DNA of 32,617 bases, taken from DATBLE01 sp050258035. Lineage in GTDB: Bacteria > Actinomycetota > Thermoleophilia > Gaiellales > Gaiellaceae. The DNA lies in contig JBLMYA010000100.1 of assembly GCA_050258035.1 (NCBI GenBank), positions 1 to 32,617 of the forward strand. Direction: 5' to 3'. The position numbers were made by a program, and so were the translations under genes. The notes beneath the pieces are model-generated. The model was not told the origin of the DNA and searched no databases. It saw only the letters and a list, made by a program, of their open reading frames with translations. Below, piece after piece: positions 23,010-31,720 of this stretch. Each line of letters opens with the position of its first letter. Within the stretch, counting starts at the first letter, position 1.

Positions 23010-23440
23010 GTGGTTTCCAGCGGCTCGGGGCTCTGAGCGCCGTGCGGGTGCTCGGGGCCGGCGTAGATCTTCAGCTTCCCGATCTGCGCAGCAGCCAGCT
23101 TGTTGCGCGGGAGCATGCCCTTCACCGCCTTGCGGAGCACCTCGGTCGGCCGGCGCTCCAGCTGGTCTCGTAGCGTCCTCGAGCGCAGGCCGCCGGGGTA
23201 GCCCGAGTGACGGTGGTACAGCTTCTGGTCGAGCTTGTTCCCGCTGACGTGGATCTTCTCGGCGTTCACGACGACGACGAAGTCGCCGGTGTCGACATGG
23301 GGCGTGTACTCGGGCTTGCCCTTGCCGCGGAGCGTGTCGGCGATGCGCGTGGCGAGACGGCCGAGCGTCTGCCCCTCGGCATCGACGACGTACCACCGGC
23401 GGGCGACCTCGCCCGGCTTTGCGTTCCAGGTCTTTTGCAT
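23006..23440 (-). CDS. rplM: 50S ribosomal protein L13
   Basis: A 144-residue uL13: QKTWNAKPGEVARRWYVVDA, GRLATRIADTLRGK, then HRHSGYPGGLRSRTL and GMLPRNKL. ATG 23440 is the usual start; a GTG two codons upstream (23446) overlaps the glycosylase TGA and could be used instead. It follows a uracil-DNA glycosylase gene with no room for an ordinary promoter, so its transcription either reads through from there or starts inside that gene. Confidence 0.98.
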   Translation of the reverse strand: MQKTWNAKPGEVARRWYVVDAEGQTLGRLATRIADTLRGKGKPEYTPHVDTGDFVVVVNAEKIHVSGNKLDQKLYHRHSGYPGGLRSRTLRDQLERRPTEVLRKAVKGMLPRNKLAAAQIGKLKIYAGPEHPHGAQSPEPLETT

Positions 23441-23442
23441 GC

Positions 23443-23991
23443 TCACGGAAAAGCGGCGCACGAGCGTGCGCCGGCTCGGAATCGTAGCAGCACCCGCTCG
23501 AGGTCGCGCCGGAACTCCGCGGCTCCGCCGTGCGAAGGGTGGCGGACGTACGGCGCCCCGGTCACCTGCTGCGCGAGCCGCCCCACGGCCACGAGGCGGC
23601 GATCGTCCGCCACGCCTTCGAGAAAGCGGCAGGAAGCCTCGACTTCGACGCGCGAGGGCCGCCGATTCGAGTACGGACGGCCGGGCTCGTGCGGATGGGT
23701 CGGGACGACGTTCCAGAGCAGGACGTCGTCTTCGACCCCGAGCTCGGCGAGGACGCGATGGACGATCGTTGCGGTCGCCTCGGTCGGTCCGCTGCCGGTG
23801 AGCTGGCGCTCGGACGTGAACGGGATGCCGCTGACCCGCGCCCCGCGGTACCCCGCGGCCTCGCCGACCAGCACGATGGGGGCGAGACCCTTCCGATCGA
23901 GGTACTCGTCCAGCCGTTCTCGCCGGACCTCTGAACGGCAGTACTGGTTGAACGTGTCGCCGATCCGGGCGGCGGCGAGCTCGGCTACCAA
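23443..23991 (-). CDS. uracil-DNA glycosylase superfamily protein
   Basis: A 182-residue protein with the glycosylase fold signatures IVLVGEAAGYRGARVSGIPF (39-58, catalytic loop region), a DVLLWNVVPTHPHEPG segment (89-104) and the C-terminal HPSHGG motif (151-156) that enters the DNA minor groove. It lacks the four Cys of iron-sulfur family 4 enzymes, having isolated Cys only, so it is a divergent member; uracil removal is inferred, not certain. TTG 23991, overlapping the nitroreductase stop by 7 bp with GGGAG just upstream, is the best start. Confidence 0.8.
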   Translation of the reverse strand: MVAELAAARIGDTFNQYCRSEVRRERLDEYLDRKGLAPIVLVGEAAGYRGARVSGIPFTSERQLTGSGPTEATATIVHRVLAELGVEDDVLLWNVVPTHPHEPGRPYSNRRPSRVEVEASCRFLEGVADDRRLVAVGRLAQQVTGAPYVRHPSHGGAAEFRRDLERVLLRFRAGARSCAAFP

Positions 23992-24587
23992 TGCTCCCAG
24001 CGGACGACCTCCTCGAGCGGCTTCCACGGAAACTTCCTGCGGGAGCCGGCGTCTCTTGTCTCCGGCGCGGAATGCCCGAGCGTGACGACGCCGACGACCT
24101 CGAGGTCGGCCGGCATGCCCAGCAGCTCCCGCAGTCGGTCGTTGTCGTCGCCGACGAGCCCGAACAGCCCTGCGCCGAGCCCCTCGTCGATCGCCGAGAG
24201 CAGGAGAAGCGTGATCGCCTTGCCTGCGTCGACCCACCACCAGGGTACGCGCCACTCGACTTCCTGCCCGCTTTCGTCGAGCTTGTCCGGCTGCCGGTAG
24301 CGCTCGTGGTAGCTCTCCTCGCGCATCGCAACGACGACGTGCACCGGGGCGCGCGAGATCCACGGATCGAGGCCGAGCTTCACATACTCCGGCTCCTGAG
24401 CGAGCTCAGCGATGCGGGCGCGCGTCTTCTCGTCGGTGACGACGACGAAGCGGTTGCCCTGGCTGAACCCACCGCTGGGCGCCTTGCGCCCCCGGGCGAC
24501 GATCCGCTCGACGACCTCCCGCTCGACCGGCTCGTTCGTGTAGTTCCGGACCATCTTCCGGTGCCGGAGAATCTCGGCGAAGTCCAT
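23985..24587 (-). CDS. nitroreductase family FMN oxidoreductase
   Basis: A 200-residue nitroreductase-fold protein: MDFAEILRHRKMVRNYTNEPV at the N-terminus (the Arg-rich FMN-phosphate-binding segment), KAPSGGFSQGNRFVVV, a long middle insert rich in Trp (EVEWRVPWWWVD), then the DEGLGAGLFGLVGDD and VVGVVTLGHS blocks. Such enzymes reduce nitro groups, quinones or flavins using NAD(P)H; substrate unknown. ATG 24587 has CATACT 7 bp upstream. The gene starts 10 bp from the divergent HKD protein. Confidence 0.88.
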   Translation of the reverse strand: MDFAEILRHRKMVRNYTNEPVEREVVERIVARGRKAPSGGFSQGNRFVVVTDEKTRARIAELAQEPEYVKLGLDPWISRAPVHVVVAMREESYHERYRQPDKLDESGQEVEWRVPWWWVDAGKAITLLLLSAIDEGLGAGLFGLVGDDNDRLRELLGMPADLEVVGVVTLGHSAPETRDAGSRRKFPWKPLEEVVRWEHW

Positions 24588-24600
24588 GATCCGCAGTATG
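24585..24600. promoter_or_regulatory. interlocked divergent promoters (nitroreductase / HKD protein)
   Basis: CATGAT (24585-24590) on the plus strand is 7 bp from the ATG at 24598, and AGTATG (24595-24600) reads CATACT on the minus strand, 7 bp from the ATG at 24587. Each -10 box overlaps the other gene's start codon, so the boxes lie in opposing coding regions. Confidence 0.4.
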
Positions 24601-25677
24601 GACGTCACGACGCTGATGGACGGCGGGCAAGAGCCGGCGACCGTCGCGCGTCAGCTCCACGATTTCCTCGTCGCTGCGAAGACCTCCCTCGACCTCGCGC
24701 TCTACGACTTCGCGCTCGGCCCGGGGCTGGAAGAGCTCGTGGTGGACACGATCGAGGAGGCGGGGCGGCGCGGGGTCGTCGTGCGGGTCGCGTACAACGC
24801 GGATTTCCGGGGGCCGATCCCGGTGCCGCCTCCACCCAAGCTCGCTCCCGAGGACGTCGAGCGGCTGTCGGTGCCGACGAAGGCGATCGCCGGCATCCCC
24901 GACCTCATGCACCACAAGTTCGTCGTCCGCGATCGGAGCTCCGTGTGGACGGGATCGACGAACTGGACCGACGACTCGTGGTCTCGCGAGGAGAACGTGA
25001 TCGCCGTAGTCGACTCGCCCCGGCTGGCCCATGCGTTCACGCTCGACTTCGAGCAGCTGTGGTCGACGGGGAACGTGGAAGGGACGGGCATGGTCGAGCC
25101 CAGGCCGGTGCGCGTGGACGGCGTCGAGATCCGGCCGTGGTTCTGTCCGGGATTCGGCGACGCTCTGTCGCACCGGATCGCGAAGGCGATCGGCCGGGCG
25201 AAGCGGCGGGTCCGGATCTGCTCGCCGGTGCTCACCGCGGCGCCGGTGCTGGCGACGCTCGCGCAGGTGATCGCCGACGGGAAGGTCGACGTCGCGGGCG
25301 CGCTCGACCAGACGCAGCTCGAGGAGGTGCAGACGCAGTGGGGCCCGAGCGGGGTCGGGTCGTGGAAGCTCCCGCTGCTCCTGCAGGTGGTCGCGTCGGG
25401 GCGGTTCGCCGGCAAGGGATCGACCCCCTGGGGCCCGGGGACGGTGCACGACTACATGCACGCGAAGCTCACCGTCGCCGACGACGTGGTCTTCCTCGGG
25501 AGTTTCAACCTCTCGCACTCCGGCGAGCAGAACGCCGAGAACGTGCTCGAGATCCACGATCCCGAGCTGGCCGAGCAGCTGGCGGGGTTCGTCGACGAGG
25601 TCCGCGCGCGTTACCCGGCCGCCCACCTCGACGGTGGGAAGACCGTCGCTGCCGCGCCTCCCTCGGCGGTGCCGTAG
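24598..25677 (+). CDS. phospholipase D-like (HKD) protein
   Basis: A 359-residue protein with two complete HxKxxxxD motifs: His105-Lys107-Asp112 in MHHKFVVRD followed by SVWTGSTNWT, and His288-Lys290-Asp295 in MHAKLTVAD followed by VFLGSFNLS. Each pair builds half of the active site that breaks or forms phosphodiester bonds. No signal peptide or transmembrane segment is seen, so it may act on nucleic acids or lipids in the cytoplasm. I prefer ATG 24598 to 24586 or 24616. It converges on the small membrane protein gene with a 7-bp gap. Confidence 0.92.
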   Translation: MDVTTLMDGGQEPATVARQLHDFLVAAKTSLDLALYDFALGPGLEELVVDTIEEAGRRGVVVRVAYNADFRGPIPVPPPPKLAPEDVERLSVPTKAIAGIPDLMHHKFVVRDRSSVWTGSTNWTDDSWSREENVIAVVDSPRLAHAFTLDFEQLWSTGNVEGTGMVEPRPVRVDGVEIRPWFCPGFGDALSHRIAKAIGRAKRRVRICSPVLTAAPVLATLAQVIADGKVDVAGALDQTQLEEVQTQWGPSGVGSWKLPLLLQVVASGRFAGKGSTPWGPGTVHDYMHAKLTVADDVVFLGSFNLSHSGEQNAENVLEIHDPELAEQLAGFVDEVRARYPAAHLDGGKTVAAAPPSAVP

Positions 25678-25684
25678 ACGCGGT

Positions 25685-26095
25685 TCAGATCTCCTCGAGC
25701 CGCGTGTCGGGGGGCTCCGAGGAGAGATCGCCACGACCGATGGCGGCCACCACTCCGTCCCGCGCGTGCTCCTTGTGCGAGCGCTTCGTGATCGACCACA
25801 CGCGGTGCTCCGGCGGCGGCCCGGACGTCTCGGCGCGGATCTGCGAGCCGGTGGCCGACACGACGAAGCCGACCGCCCAGATGAGGACCATCGCGGGGAT
25901 CAGCACCGCCCAGATGCCGGACCAGTCGTGACGGAAGAGCCAGATCATCAGCGCGACGAGGATCGCCGTGACGACCACGTGCGCCCAGAAGAACGGCTCG
26001 TCGCGGGTGTCCTTCAGCCGCCGCCGTGTCCGCTCGACGGTCACGGTCCACGAACGGCCGTCCGGGGAGGCGACCTGCTGGGGAGCTACCGACAT
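25685..26095 (-). CDS. small membrane protein of unknown function
   Basis: A 136-residue protein with two predicted membrane helices (about residues 37-54 and 62-82), a basic N-terminal segment TVERTRRRLKDTRDEPF and a hydrophilic C-tail. The pattern resembles small 2TM-domain proteins, but I do not recognise the family. ATG 26095 has TAGCTT 6 bp upstream on the minus strand, suggesting its own leaderless transcript downstream of guaA. Confidence 0.75.
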   Translation of the reverse strand: MSVAPQQVASPDGRSWTVTVERTRRRLKDTRDEPFFWAHVVVTAILVALMIWLFRHDWSGIWAVLIPAMVLIWAVGFVVSATGSQIRAETSGPPPEHRVWSITKRSHKEHARDGVVAAIGRGDLSSEPPDTRLEEI

Positions 26096-26120
26096 CGGCG
26101 CAAGCTAATCACGTCCGAGC

Positions 26121-26147
26121 AGCCGCGTCATCCGCTCCGATGCGGCT
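26121..26147 (-). terminator. hairpin at the guaA 3' end
   Basis: AGCCGC (26121-26126) pairs with GCGGCT (26142-26147); ATC (26130-26132) and GAT (26139-26141) extend it with a three-base bulge. It overlaps the guaA stop codon and has no T-tract. Confidence 0.4.
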
Positions 26148-27663
26148 ATTCCCACTCGATGGTGGCCGGCGGCTTGGACGAGAGGTCGAGCGCCACGCGG
26201 TTCACCGCGGGGATCTCGTTCGTCATGCGGCTGGAGATCGTCTCCAGCACGTCGTACGGGAGCCGCGCCCAGTCCGCCGTCATCGCGTCCTCCGAGGTCA
26301 CCGCCCGGATGACGACCGGGTAACCGTAGGTGCGCTCGTCTCCCTGGACGCCGACCGACCGGATCGCGGGCAGCACAGCGAAGCACTGCCACAGCTCGCG
26401 GTAGAGGCCGGCGCGGCGGACCTCGTCGAGCAGGATCGCGTCCGCCTCACGGAGGATCTCGAGGCGCTCGCGCGTGACCTCGCCGATGATCCGGATCGCC
26501 AGGCCGGGGCCGGGGAACGGATGGCGCCAGACCATCGCCTCCGGCAGCCCCAGCTCCTCGCCCACCCGTCGTACCTCGTCCTTGAACAGGGACCGCAAGG
26601 GCTCGACCAGCTCCATCCTCATGTCCTCCGGCAGGCCGCCGACGTTGTGATGCGACTTGATCTTGGCCGCAACCCCCTCGGTGCCGCCCGACTCGATCAC
26701 GTCCGAGTAGAGCGTCCCCTGGACGAGGAACCGGACGCGGCCGAGCCGCTCCGCCTCCACCTCGAAGGCGCGGATGAACTCCTCCCCCACGATGCGGCGC
26801 TTCTCCTCCGGCTCCGTGACGCCCTCGAGGCGGGTGAGGAACCGCGCCGCGGCGTCGACATGGACGAGCGGGACGTGGAAATGACCTTCGAAGGTGTCCA
26901 CCACCTGGGCTGCCTCGGCCTTGCGCAAGAGGCCGTGGTCGACGAAGACACAGGTCAGCTGATCGCCGACCGCCTTGTGGACGAGGAGCGCCGCGACCGC
27001 GGAGTCGACGCCGCCGGAGAGCCCGCAGACCACGCGCTCGCCGCCGACCTGTGCGCGAATCCGCTCGACCTGCTCCTCGATCACCGCGGTGGGCGTCCAG
27101 TTCGGCCGTGCGCCGGCGATGCCGTAGAGGAAGTTCTTCAGGATCTCCTGGCCCTGCGGCGTGTGCACGACCTCGGGGTGGAACTGGACGCCGTACAGGC
27201 CGCGCTTGGGCGCCTCGAACGCCGCGATCGGGGTCGAGTCGGATCCGCCGGTGACGACGGCTCCGCTCGGGGCGGCGGTGACGGAGTCCCTGTGGCTCAT
27301 CCAGCCGCTCTGCTCCTCCGGCAGGCCGTCGCCCAGCGCCCCGCCCAGCCTCAGCGCCGTCTTCCCGAACTCGGAGGCGCCCGTGCGCTCGACGCGACCG
27401 CCGAGGTCCCGGGCCATCAGCTGCATGCCGTAACAGATGCCGAGCACCGGCACGCCCAGCTCGTAGATGCCGGGATCGACCGTGGGCGCTTCGTCGGCGT
27501 AGACGGAGGCAGGCCCGCCGCTGAGGATCAGCGCGATCGGGTTCTTCGCGCGAAGCTCGGCAGCAGTGGACAGGTGACCGACGAGCTCCGAGTACACGCG
27601 GGCCTCGCGCACGCGGCGCGCGATCAGCTGGGAGTACTGGCCGCCGAGGTCGACGACGAGCAC
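26146..27663 (-). CDS. guaA: GMP synthase (glutamine-hydrolysing)
   Basis: A 505-residue bifunctional enzyme. The N-terminal class-I glutaminase has GICYGMQ with nucleophile Cys77 and a His/Glu dyad in QFHPE. The ATP-pyrophosphatase domain has the P-loop SGGVDS, and the C-terminal dimerisation domain ends SSKPPATIEWE, as is universal in GuaA. It converts XMP to GMP, one step after guaB, which lies directly upstream. The GTG at 27663 has a good GGAGGAG six bases before it. Confidence 0.98.
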   Translation of the reverse strand: MLVVDLGGQYSQLIARRVREARVYSELVGHLSTAAELRAKNPIALILSGGPASVYADEAPTVDPGIYELGVPVLGICYGMQLMARDLGGRVERTGASEFGKTALRLGGALGDGLPEEQSGWMSHRDSVTAAPSGAVVTGGSDSTPIAAFEAPKRGLYGVQFHPEVVHTPQGQEILKNFLYGIAGARPNWTPTAVIEEQVERIRAQVGGERVVCGLSGGVDSAVAALLVHKAVGDQLTCVFVDHGLLRKAEAAQVVDTFEGHFHVPLVHVDAAARFLTRLEGVTEPEEKRRIVGEEFIRAFEVEAERLGRVRFLVQGTLYSDVIESGGTEGVAAKIKSHHNVGGLPEDMRMELVEPLRSLFKDEVRRVGEELGLPEAMVWRHPFPGPGLAIRIIGEVTRERLEILREADAILLDEVRRAGLYRELWQCFAVLPAIRSVGVQGDERTYGYPVVIRAVTSEDAMTADWARLPYDVLETISSRMTNEIPAVNRVALDLSSKPPATIEWE

Positions 27664-27709
27664 GGGCCGCTCCTCCGGCGCCTGGTCCGGAGCGGGGAAC
27701 GGCAGGACG

Positions 27710-29221
27710 TCAGCGCCGATAGTTCGGCGCCTCCTTGGTGATCGTCATGTCGTGCGGATGGCTCTCCTGGAGCCCGGCGGCCGAGATACGGACGAAGCGG
27801 GTGCGCTCCTTCATCTCCTCGATCGTCGCCGCCCCGCAGTAGCCCATCGACTGGCGCAGGCCGCCCACGAGCTGGTGCAGCACCGCCCGGACCGGGCCCT
27901 TGTACGGAACGCGGCCCTCGATCCCCTCCGGCACGAGCTTGTCGACGTCCTCGACGTCGCCCTGGAAGTACCGGTCCTTCGAGAACGAGCGCGCTTTCAT
28001 CGCCCCGAGCGAGCCCATGCCGCGGTACTCCTTGTAGCGCTCTCCCTGGACGAGGATCACGTCGCCGGGCGCCTCGTCGGTGCCGGCGAGCACGGAGCCG
28101 AGCATCACGCAGTCGGCGCCGGCAGCGACGGCCTTCGCGACGTCGCCGGAGTTGCGGATCCCGCCGTCGGCGATCACCGGGACGCCTTCGGCCGAGCAGA
28201 CGCGGGCACAGTCGTAGACGGCCGTGACCTGCGGGACCCCCACGCCGGCCACGACCCGGGTCGTGCAGGCGGCGCCCGGGCCCTGGCCGACCTTGACGCC
28301 GTCCACGCCGGCCGCGACGAGCGCCTCCGCACCTTCTGCGGTCGAGACGTTGCCGGCGACGAGCTGGACGTCGAGAGCGCTCAGCCTCCGCGCCATCTCG
28401 AGCACGCCGCTCGAGTGGCCGTGGGCCGTGTCGAGGATCACGACGTCGGCGCCCGCCTCGACGAGCGCCTCGGCACGCTCGACGGCGTCGGGTCCGACGC
28501 CCACCGCGGCCCCGACGCGCAGTCGGCCCCGACCGTCCTTGGTCGCGTCCGGGTACTCGATCCGCTTGGAGATGTCCTTGACCGTGATCAGGCCCCGCAG
28601 CCGGCCGTCGGCGTCCACGACCGGCAGCTTCTCGACCTTGTTGCGATGGAGGATCTGCTCGGCCTCCTCGAGCGTGGTGCCGACTGGGGCGGTGACGAGA
28701 TCGCGGCTGGTCATCAGCACGCTCACCGGACGCTTCGTGTCGGTCTCGAAGCGCAGGTCGCGGTTGGTCAGGATGCCGACGAGGATCCCCGCTTCGTCGG
28801 TGATCGGCACCCCCGAGATCCGGTAGTGGGCCATCAGCTCCAGCGCCTCCGAGACCCGGGCCTCGGGCGGGAGCGTGACCGGCTCGACGATCATGCCGGC
28901 CTCGGACCGCTTGACCTTGTCGACTTCGGCGACCTGATCCTCGATCGAGAGGTTGCGGTGGACGATGCCGATGCCTCCGGCGCGGGCGAGCGCGATCGCG
29001 AGCCGCGCCTCGGTGACGGTGTCCATCGCGGCCGAGACGACCGGGATCGCGAGCTCGAGCTCCCGCGTCAGCCGCGTGCGGGTCGACACGTCGTTCGGGA
29101 GCACTTCGGACGCAGCCGGTACGAGCAGGACGTCGTCGAAGGCAAGCCCCTCCCGCGCGAACTTGTCCTCGAGCGCGAGGAGCCGCTCGACCTCGATCCG
29201 TCCTAGCTCCAACCCTTCCAA
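27710..29221 (-). CDS. guaB: inosine-5'-monophosphate dehydrogenase
   Basis: A 503-residue IMPDH that oxidises IMP to XMP. FAREGLAFDDVLLVPAAS opens the barrel; two CBS domains (about 110-225) are inserted; the barrel resumes with ILDTAHGHS (261-269), and the active-site loop GPGAACTTR has catalytic Cys318. The flap RYFQGDVED and C-terminal SMGYCGA are present. The start is not obvious: TTG 29221 is preferred because TAAGCT lies 7 bp upstream; TTG 29212 is the alternative. Confidence 0.96.
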   Translation of the reverse strand: MEGLELGRIEVERLLALEDKFAREGLAFDDVLLVPAASEVLPNDVSTRTRLTRELELAIPVVSAAMDTVTEARLAIALARAGGIGIVHRNLSIEDQVAEVDKVKRSEAGMIVEPVTLPPEARVSEALELMAHYRISGVPITDEAGILVGILTNRDLRFETDTKRPVSVLMTSRDLVTAPVGTTLEEAEQILHRNKVEKLPVVDADGRLRGLITVKDISKRIEYPDATKDGRGRLRVGAAVGVGPDAVERAEALVEAGADVVILDTAHGHSSGVLEMARRLSALDVQLVAGNVSTAEGAEALVAAGVDGVKVGQGPGAACTTRVVAGVGVPQVTAVYDCARVCSAEGVPVIADGGIRNSGDVAKAVAAGADCVMLGSVLAGTDEAPGDVILVQGERYKEYRGMGSLGAMKARSFSKDRYFQGDVEDVDKLVPEGIEGRVPYKGPVRAVLHQLVGGLRQSMGYCGAATIEEMKERTRFVRISAAGLQESHPHDMTITKEAPNYRR

Positions 29222-29228
29222 GGGATAC

Positions 29229-29234
29229 AGCTTA
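29229..29234 (-). promoter_or_regulatory. -10-like TAAGCT before guaB
   Basis: On the minus strand TAAGCT ends 7 bp before the TTG at 29221, in the 62-bp gap between the sugar kinase and guaB. It matches the spacing rule seen at other starts in this window. Confidence 0.35.
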
Positions 29235-29283
29235 CCGTGGCCGTCGGCGGCTCCTCGACCGTGCCGGGCACCAACACGACGGG

Positions 29284-30237
29284 CTACACGCCGACGTGCT
29301 CGAGCTCGCCGACCTCGACGTCGGGACGCAGCCGCGCGCCCTCCTTGGGATCGAATCGGCCCGCGCCGACCTCGAGCGTCGAGGCGGCCCCGGCGGCGAC
29401 CGCTTCCCGCAGCGCCTCCTCCGCCGAGCGCCCGGCGACGTGGGCGGCGATGTACGCGGCGAGGAGGACGTCCCCGCTGCCGACGCTCGACACCGCTTCG
29501 ATCGCCGGGGCCGTCGCCCGGTAGCGACGTGTCTTCCGCCCCTCGCGCAGCCGGGCGAAGCAGCCGCTCTCGTTCGTGATCAGGACGTTGCGCGCGCCGA
29601 GCTCGGCGATGTGCTCGAGTGCGAGGGCGAAGTCCTGCCGCTCGTAGAACTCCTGCCCGACGAGCGCCTCCGCCTCGCGTTGATTCGGCGAGACGAGGAA
29701 CGGCTCGGCCTCGAGTCCGTGTCGGAGAGGCTCGGCCTCGGTGTCCAGGACGGTCGGCACCTGCCGGCGGCTCAGCTCGCGGACGAGCTCCGCGTAGAAG
29801 CCCTGGTCCACCCCACGGGGCAGCGAGCCCGCGACGACCACGACGTCGGCGCCGTTCGAGAGGTAGTGGAGCTTGTCGATCAGCATCTGGAGCTCTTCGG
29901 GCTCGACGTGAGGCCCCCACTCGTTGATCTCGGTGTAGGTACCGCCCGTCGGATCGACGACGGCGGTCGACGTGCGCGAATCGCCCGCGATCCTGACGAA
30001 GTCGTTGAGGATCGCCTCGCCGGTCAACTCCTCGATGATCCGCGTACCGGTGCGGCCGCCGGCGAGACCCGTCGCGACCACCGGGACGCCCATGTGCTTC
30101 AGCGCGCGGGCGACGTTGATCCCCTTGCCGCCCGCGAGCGTCAGGCCGTCGCTCGCGCGGTGGCGGTGGCCGAGTTGGAAGTTCGGGACGTTCAGGGTGC
30201 GGTCGATCGCGGCGTTGAGTGTGACGGTGACGATCAT
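29284..30237 (-). CDS. PfkB-family sugar kinase, 1-phosphofructokinase-like
   Basis: A 317-residue kinase: MIVTVTLNAAIDRT at the start, GGKGINVARALKHMG (36-50) as in FruK/LacC, and the C-terminal PfkB signature SSVGSGDVLLAAYIAA (250-265) with catalytic base Asp256. The anion-hole motif reads GSGD rather than the usual GAGD, a mild change. Substrates in this branch are fructose-1-phosphate, fructose-6-phosphate and tagatose-6-phosphate. It follows dacF after 8 bp. No PTS genes lie nearby, so an uptake-linked role for fructose-1-phosphate is not supported here. Confidence 0.88.
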   Translation of the reverse strand: MIVTVTLNAAIDRTLNVPNFQLGHRHRASDGLTLAGGKGINVARALKHMGVPVVATGLAGGRTGTRIIEELTGEAILNDFVRIAGDSRTSTAVVDPTGGTYTEINEWGPHVEPEELQMLIDKLHYLSNGADVVVVAGSLPRGVDQGFYAELVRELSRRQVPTVLDTEAEPLRHGLEAEPFLVSPNQREAEALVGQEFYERQDFALALEHIAELGARNVLITNESGCFARLREGRKTRRYRATAPAIEAVSSVGSGDVLLAAYIAAHVAGRSAEEALREAVAAGAASTLEVGAGRFDPKEGARLRPDVEVGELEHVGV

Positions 30238-30245
30238 CAGTGCAA

Positions 30246-31382
30246 CTAGGAGAACCAGCTTCCGATGTGATGCAGCGTACGGCCCGCGTACCAACCCGCG
30301 CGGCTCACGAAGCCCGGCTTCGCGATCGTGCGGCCGGCGACGAGCGGGCTGCTGGCGATCAGCCTACGGCCGGCGTACACCCTGACCTCGCCGAGCTTCT
30401 GGCCCTCGGCGACCGGAAGGGAGACCACCGCCGGCGCCACCACCCGCTCGACGAGCATGCGATCGACCCGAACGATCCTCGTTGCCGGGCGGGAGGCGAC
30501 CAGCGCGAGCGCGCGACGGCCGTACGGGGCGCGGGCCGTCGCGTAGACGCGACCGGGCCTGATCGGTTCCACGGTGCGGTATCGGGTGAGGCCCCACGTC
30601 AGGAGCGCGGCGAGATCCGCGTTCCGGGTGTCCCGGGCCGGGCTGCCGAGGATCGTCGCGTAGACGGTCACGCCGTGCGAGCGGGCAGCGGCGACCTCCG
30701 ACCAGCCTGCCCCGGAGGTGTGTCCCGTCTTGACGCCGAAGACGCCCGGATAGGCGCCGAGCAGATCGTTCCAGGTGTTCAGCGTCCGGCCGCCCGAGAT
30801 CTCGGCCGTCCGCTCGTCGACGACCTCGCGGATCACCCTGTTCTTCATCGCGATCCGCGCCAGCCGTGTGACGTCGTGCGCACTCGAGTACTGGCCGGGG
30901 GCGTCGAGCCCGTCCGGGTTCGCGAAGTGGGTGTCGTGGAGCCCGAGCCTCTGGGCCTCCGAGTTCATCATGGCGACGAACGCCGACTGGCTCCCGCCGA
31001 CGTATTCCGCGAGCGCCACCGCAGCGTCGTTGGCGCTCTGGATCAGGGCGGCCTCGATCAGCTCCTCCACCGTCAGCTGGTCGCCCTTCTGGAGGTAGAT
31101 CGACGACTCGCCGACCGCAGCCGCGCGACGGCTGACGGTGACGACGTCATCGAGCTTCGCGTGCTGAAGCGTGACCAGGACGGTCATCAGCTTCGTGATG
31201 CTCGCGATCGGCAGGCGCTCGCGGTCGTGCCGCCGCGCGAGCACCTCGCCGGAGACGCCGTTCTGGACGAGGTAGGCGCGGGCGGAGACCTCCGGGGCAC
31301 CCGCGTACGCCGACGGGGCAAAGAACAGGAGAGCGGCCGCGAGGATCGCCAGCCGGGTCTTCACGGCGGGCAGCGTAGCCAT
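30246..31382 (-). CDS. D-alanyl-D-alanine carboxypeptidase (DacF/PBP5-like)
   Basis: A 378-residue exported serine peptidase (S11). A signal peptide (TRLAILAAALLFF...AYAGA) precedes the catalytic motifs Ser61-I-T-Lys64, Ser116-Ala-Asn118 and Lys218-Thr-Gly220, followed by a beta-rich C-terminal domain. It trims the terminal D-Ala of peptidoglycan stem peptides outside the membrane. The ATG at 31382 shares one base with the LysM gene's TAA (TAATG); a GTG at 31364 is an alternative. The pairing with a LysM protein suggests joint action at the cell wall. Confidence 0.95.
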   Translation of the reverse strand: MATLPAVKTRLAILAAALLFFAPSAYAGAPEVSARAYLVQNGVSGEVLARRHDRERLPIASITKLMTVLVTLQHAKLDDVVTVSRRAAAVGESSIYLQKGDQLTVEELIEAALIQSANDAAVALAEYVGGSQSAFVAMMNSEAQRLGLHDTHFANPDGLDAPGQYSSAHDVTRLARIAMKNRVIREVVDERTAEISGGRTLNTWNDLLGAYPGVFGVKTGHTSGAGWSEVAAARSHGVTVYATILGSPARDTRNADLAALLTWGLTRYRTVEPIRPGRVYATARAPYGRRALALVASRPATRIVRVDRMLVERVVAPAVVSLPVAEGQKLGEVRVYAGRRLIASSPLVAGRTIAKPGFVSRAGWYAGRTLHHIGSWFS

Positions 31383-31720
31383 TACCGGACCCGCAACCGC
31401 CGGCCCGGCCTGAGCGTCGTCGGCTCGACGCCGGGGTTCAGGCGCAGGAGCGCCGCAACGCTCGTCCCGACCTGCGCCGCGATCGCGCCCAACGTGTCTC
31501 CGCTGCGGATCACGTAATACCGCTTCGCGGTCACCGGGTTCGCCCGGCGGGACGGAACCGTCCTGGCCCTCGCGGCGGTGGCCGTCGTCGTCGCCGGCGA
31601 CCCGTCGGAGCGCAGCCCGGCGCGGACGGCGAGCACGACCCCGGTCACGGCAAGCAGGAACACCAGGGGCGCGAGATAGCGCGCCCAGACCTTGCCCTCT
31701 ACCAGCCCGAGACGGCCCAC
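31382..31720 (-). CDS. single-pass membrane LysM-domain protein
   Basis: A 112-residue protein: one hydrophobic helix (about 13-33, YLAPLVFLLAVTGVVLAV), a Thr/Ala/Arg-rich linker, and a C-terminal LysM module (68-112: YYVIRSGDTLGAIAAQVG, LLRLNPG, LRPGRRLRV). LysM binds N-acetylglucosamine in peptidoglycan, so the domain probably faces the wall. GTG 31720 overlaps the 3' end of pyrF by 22 bp. It has no catalytic part and may be a wall anchor or a partner of the D,D-carboxypeptidase. Confidence 0.85.
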   Translation of the reverse strand: MGRLGLVEGKVWARYLAPLVFLLAVTGVVLAVRAGLRSDGSPATTTATAARARTVPSRRANPVTAKRYYVIRSGDTLGAIAAQVGTSVAALLRLNPGVEPTTLRPGRRLRVR

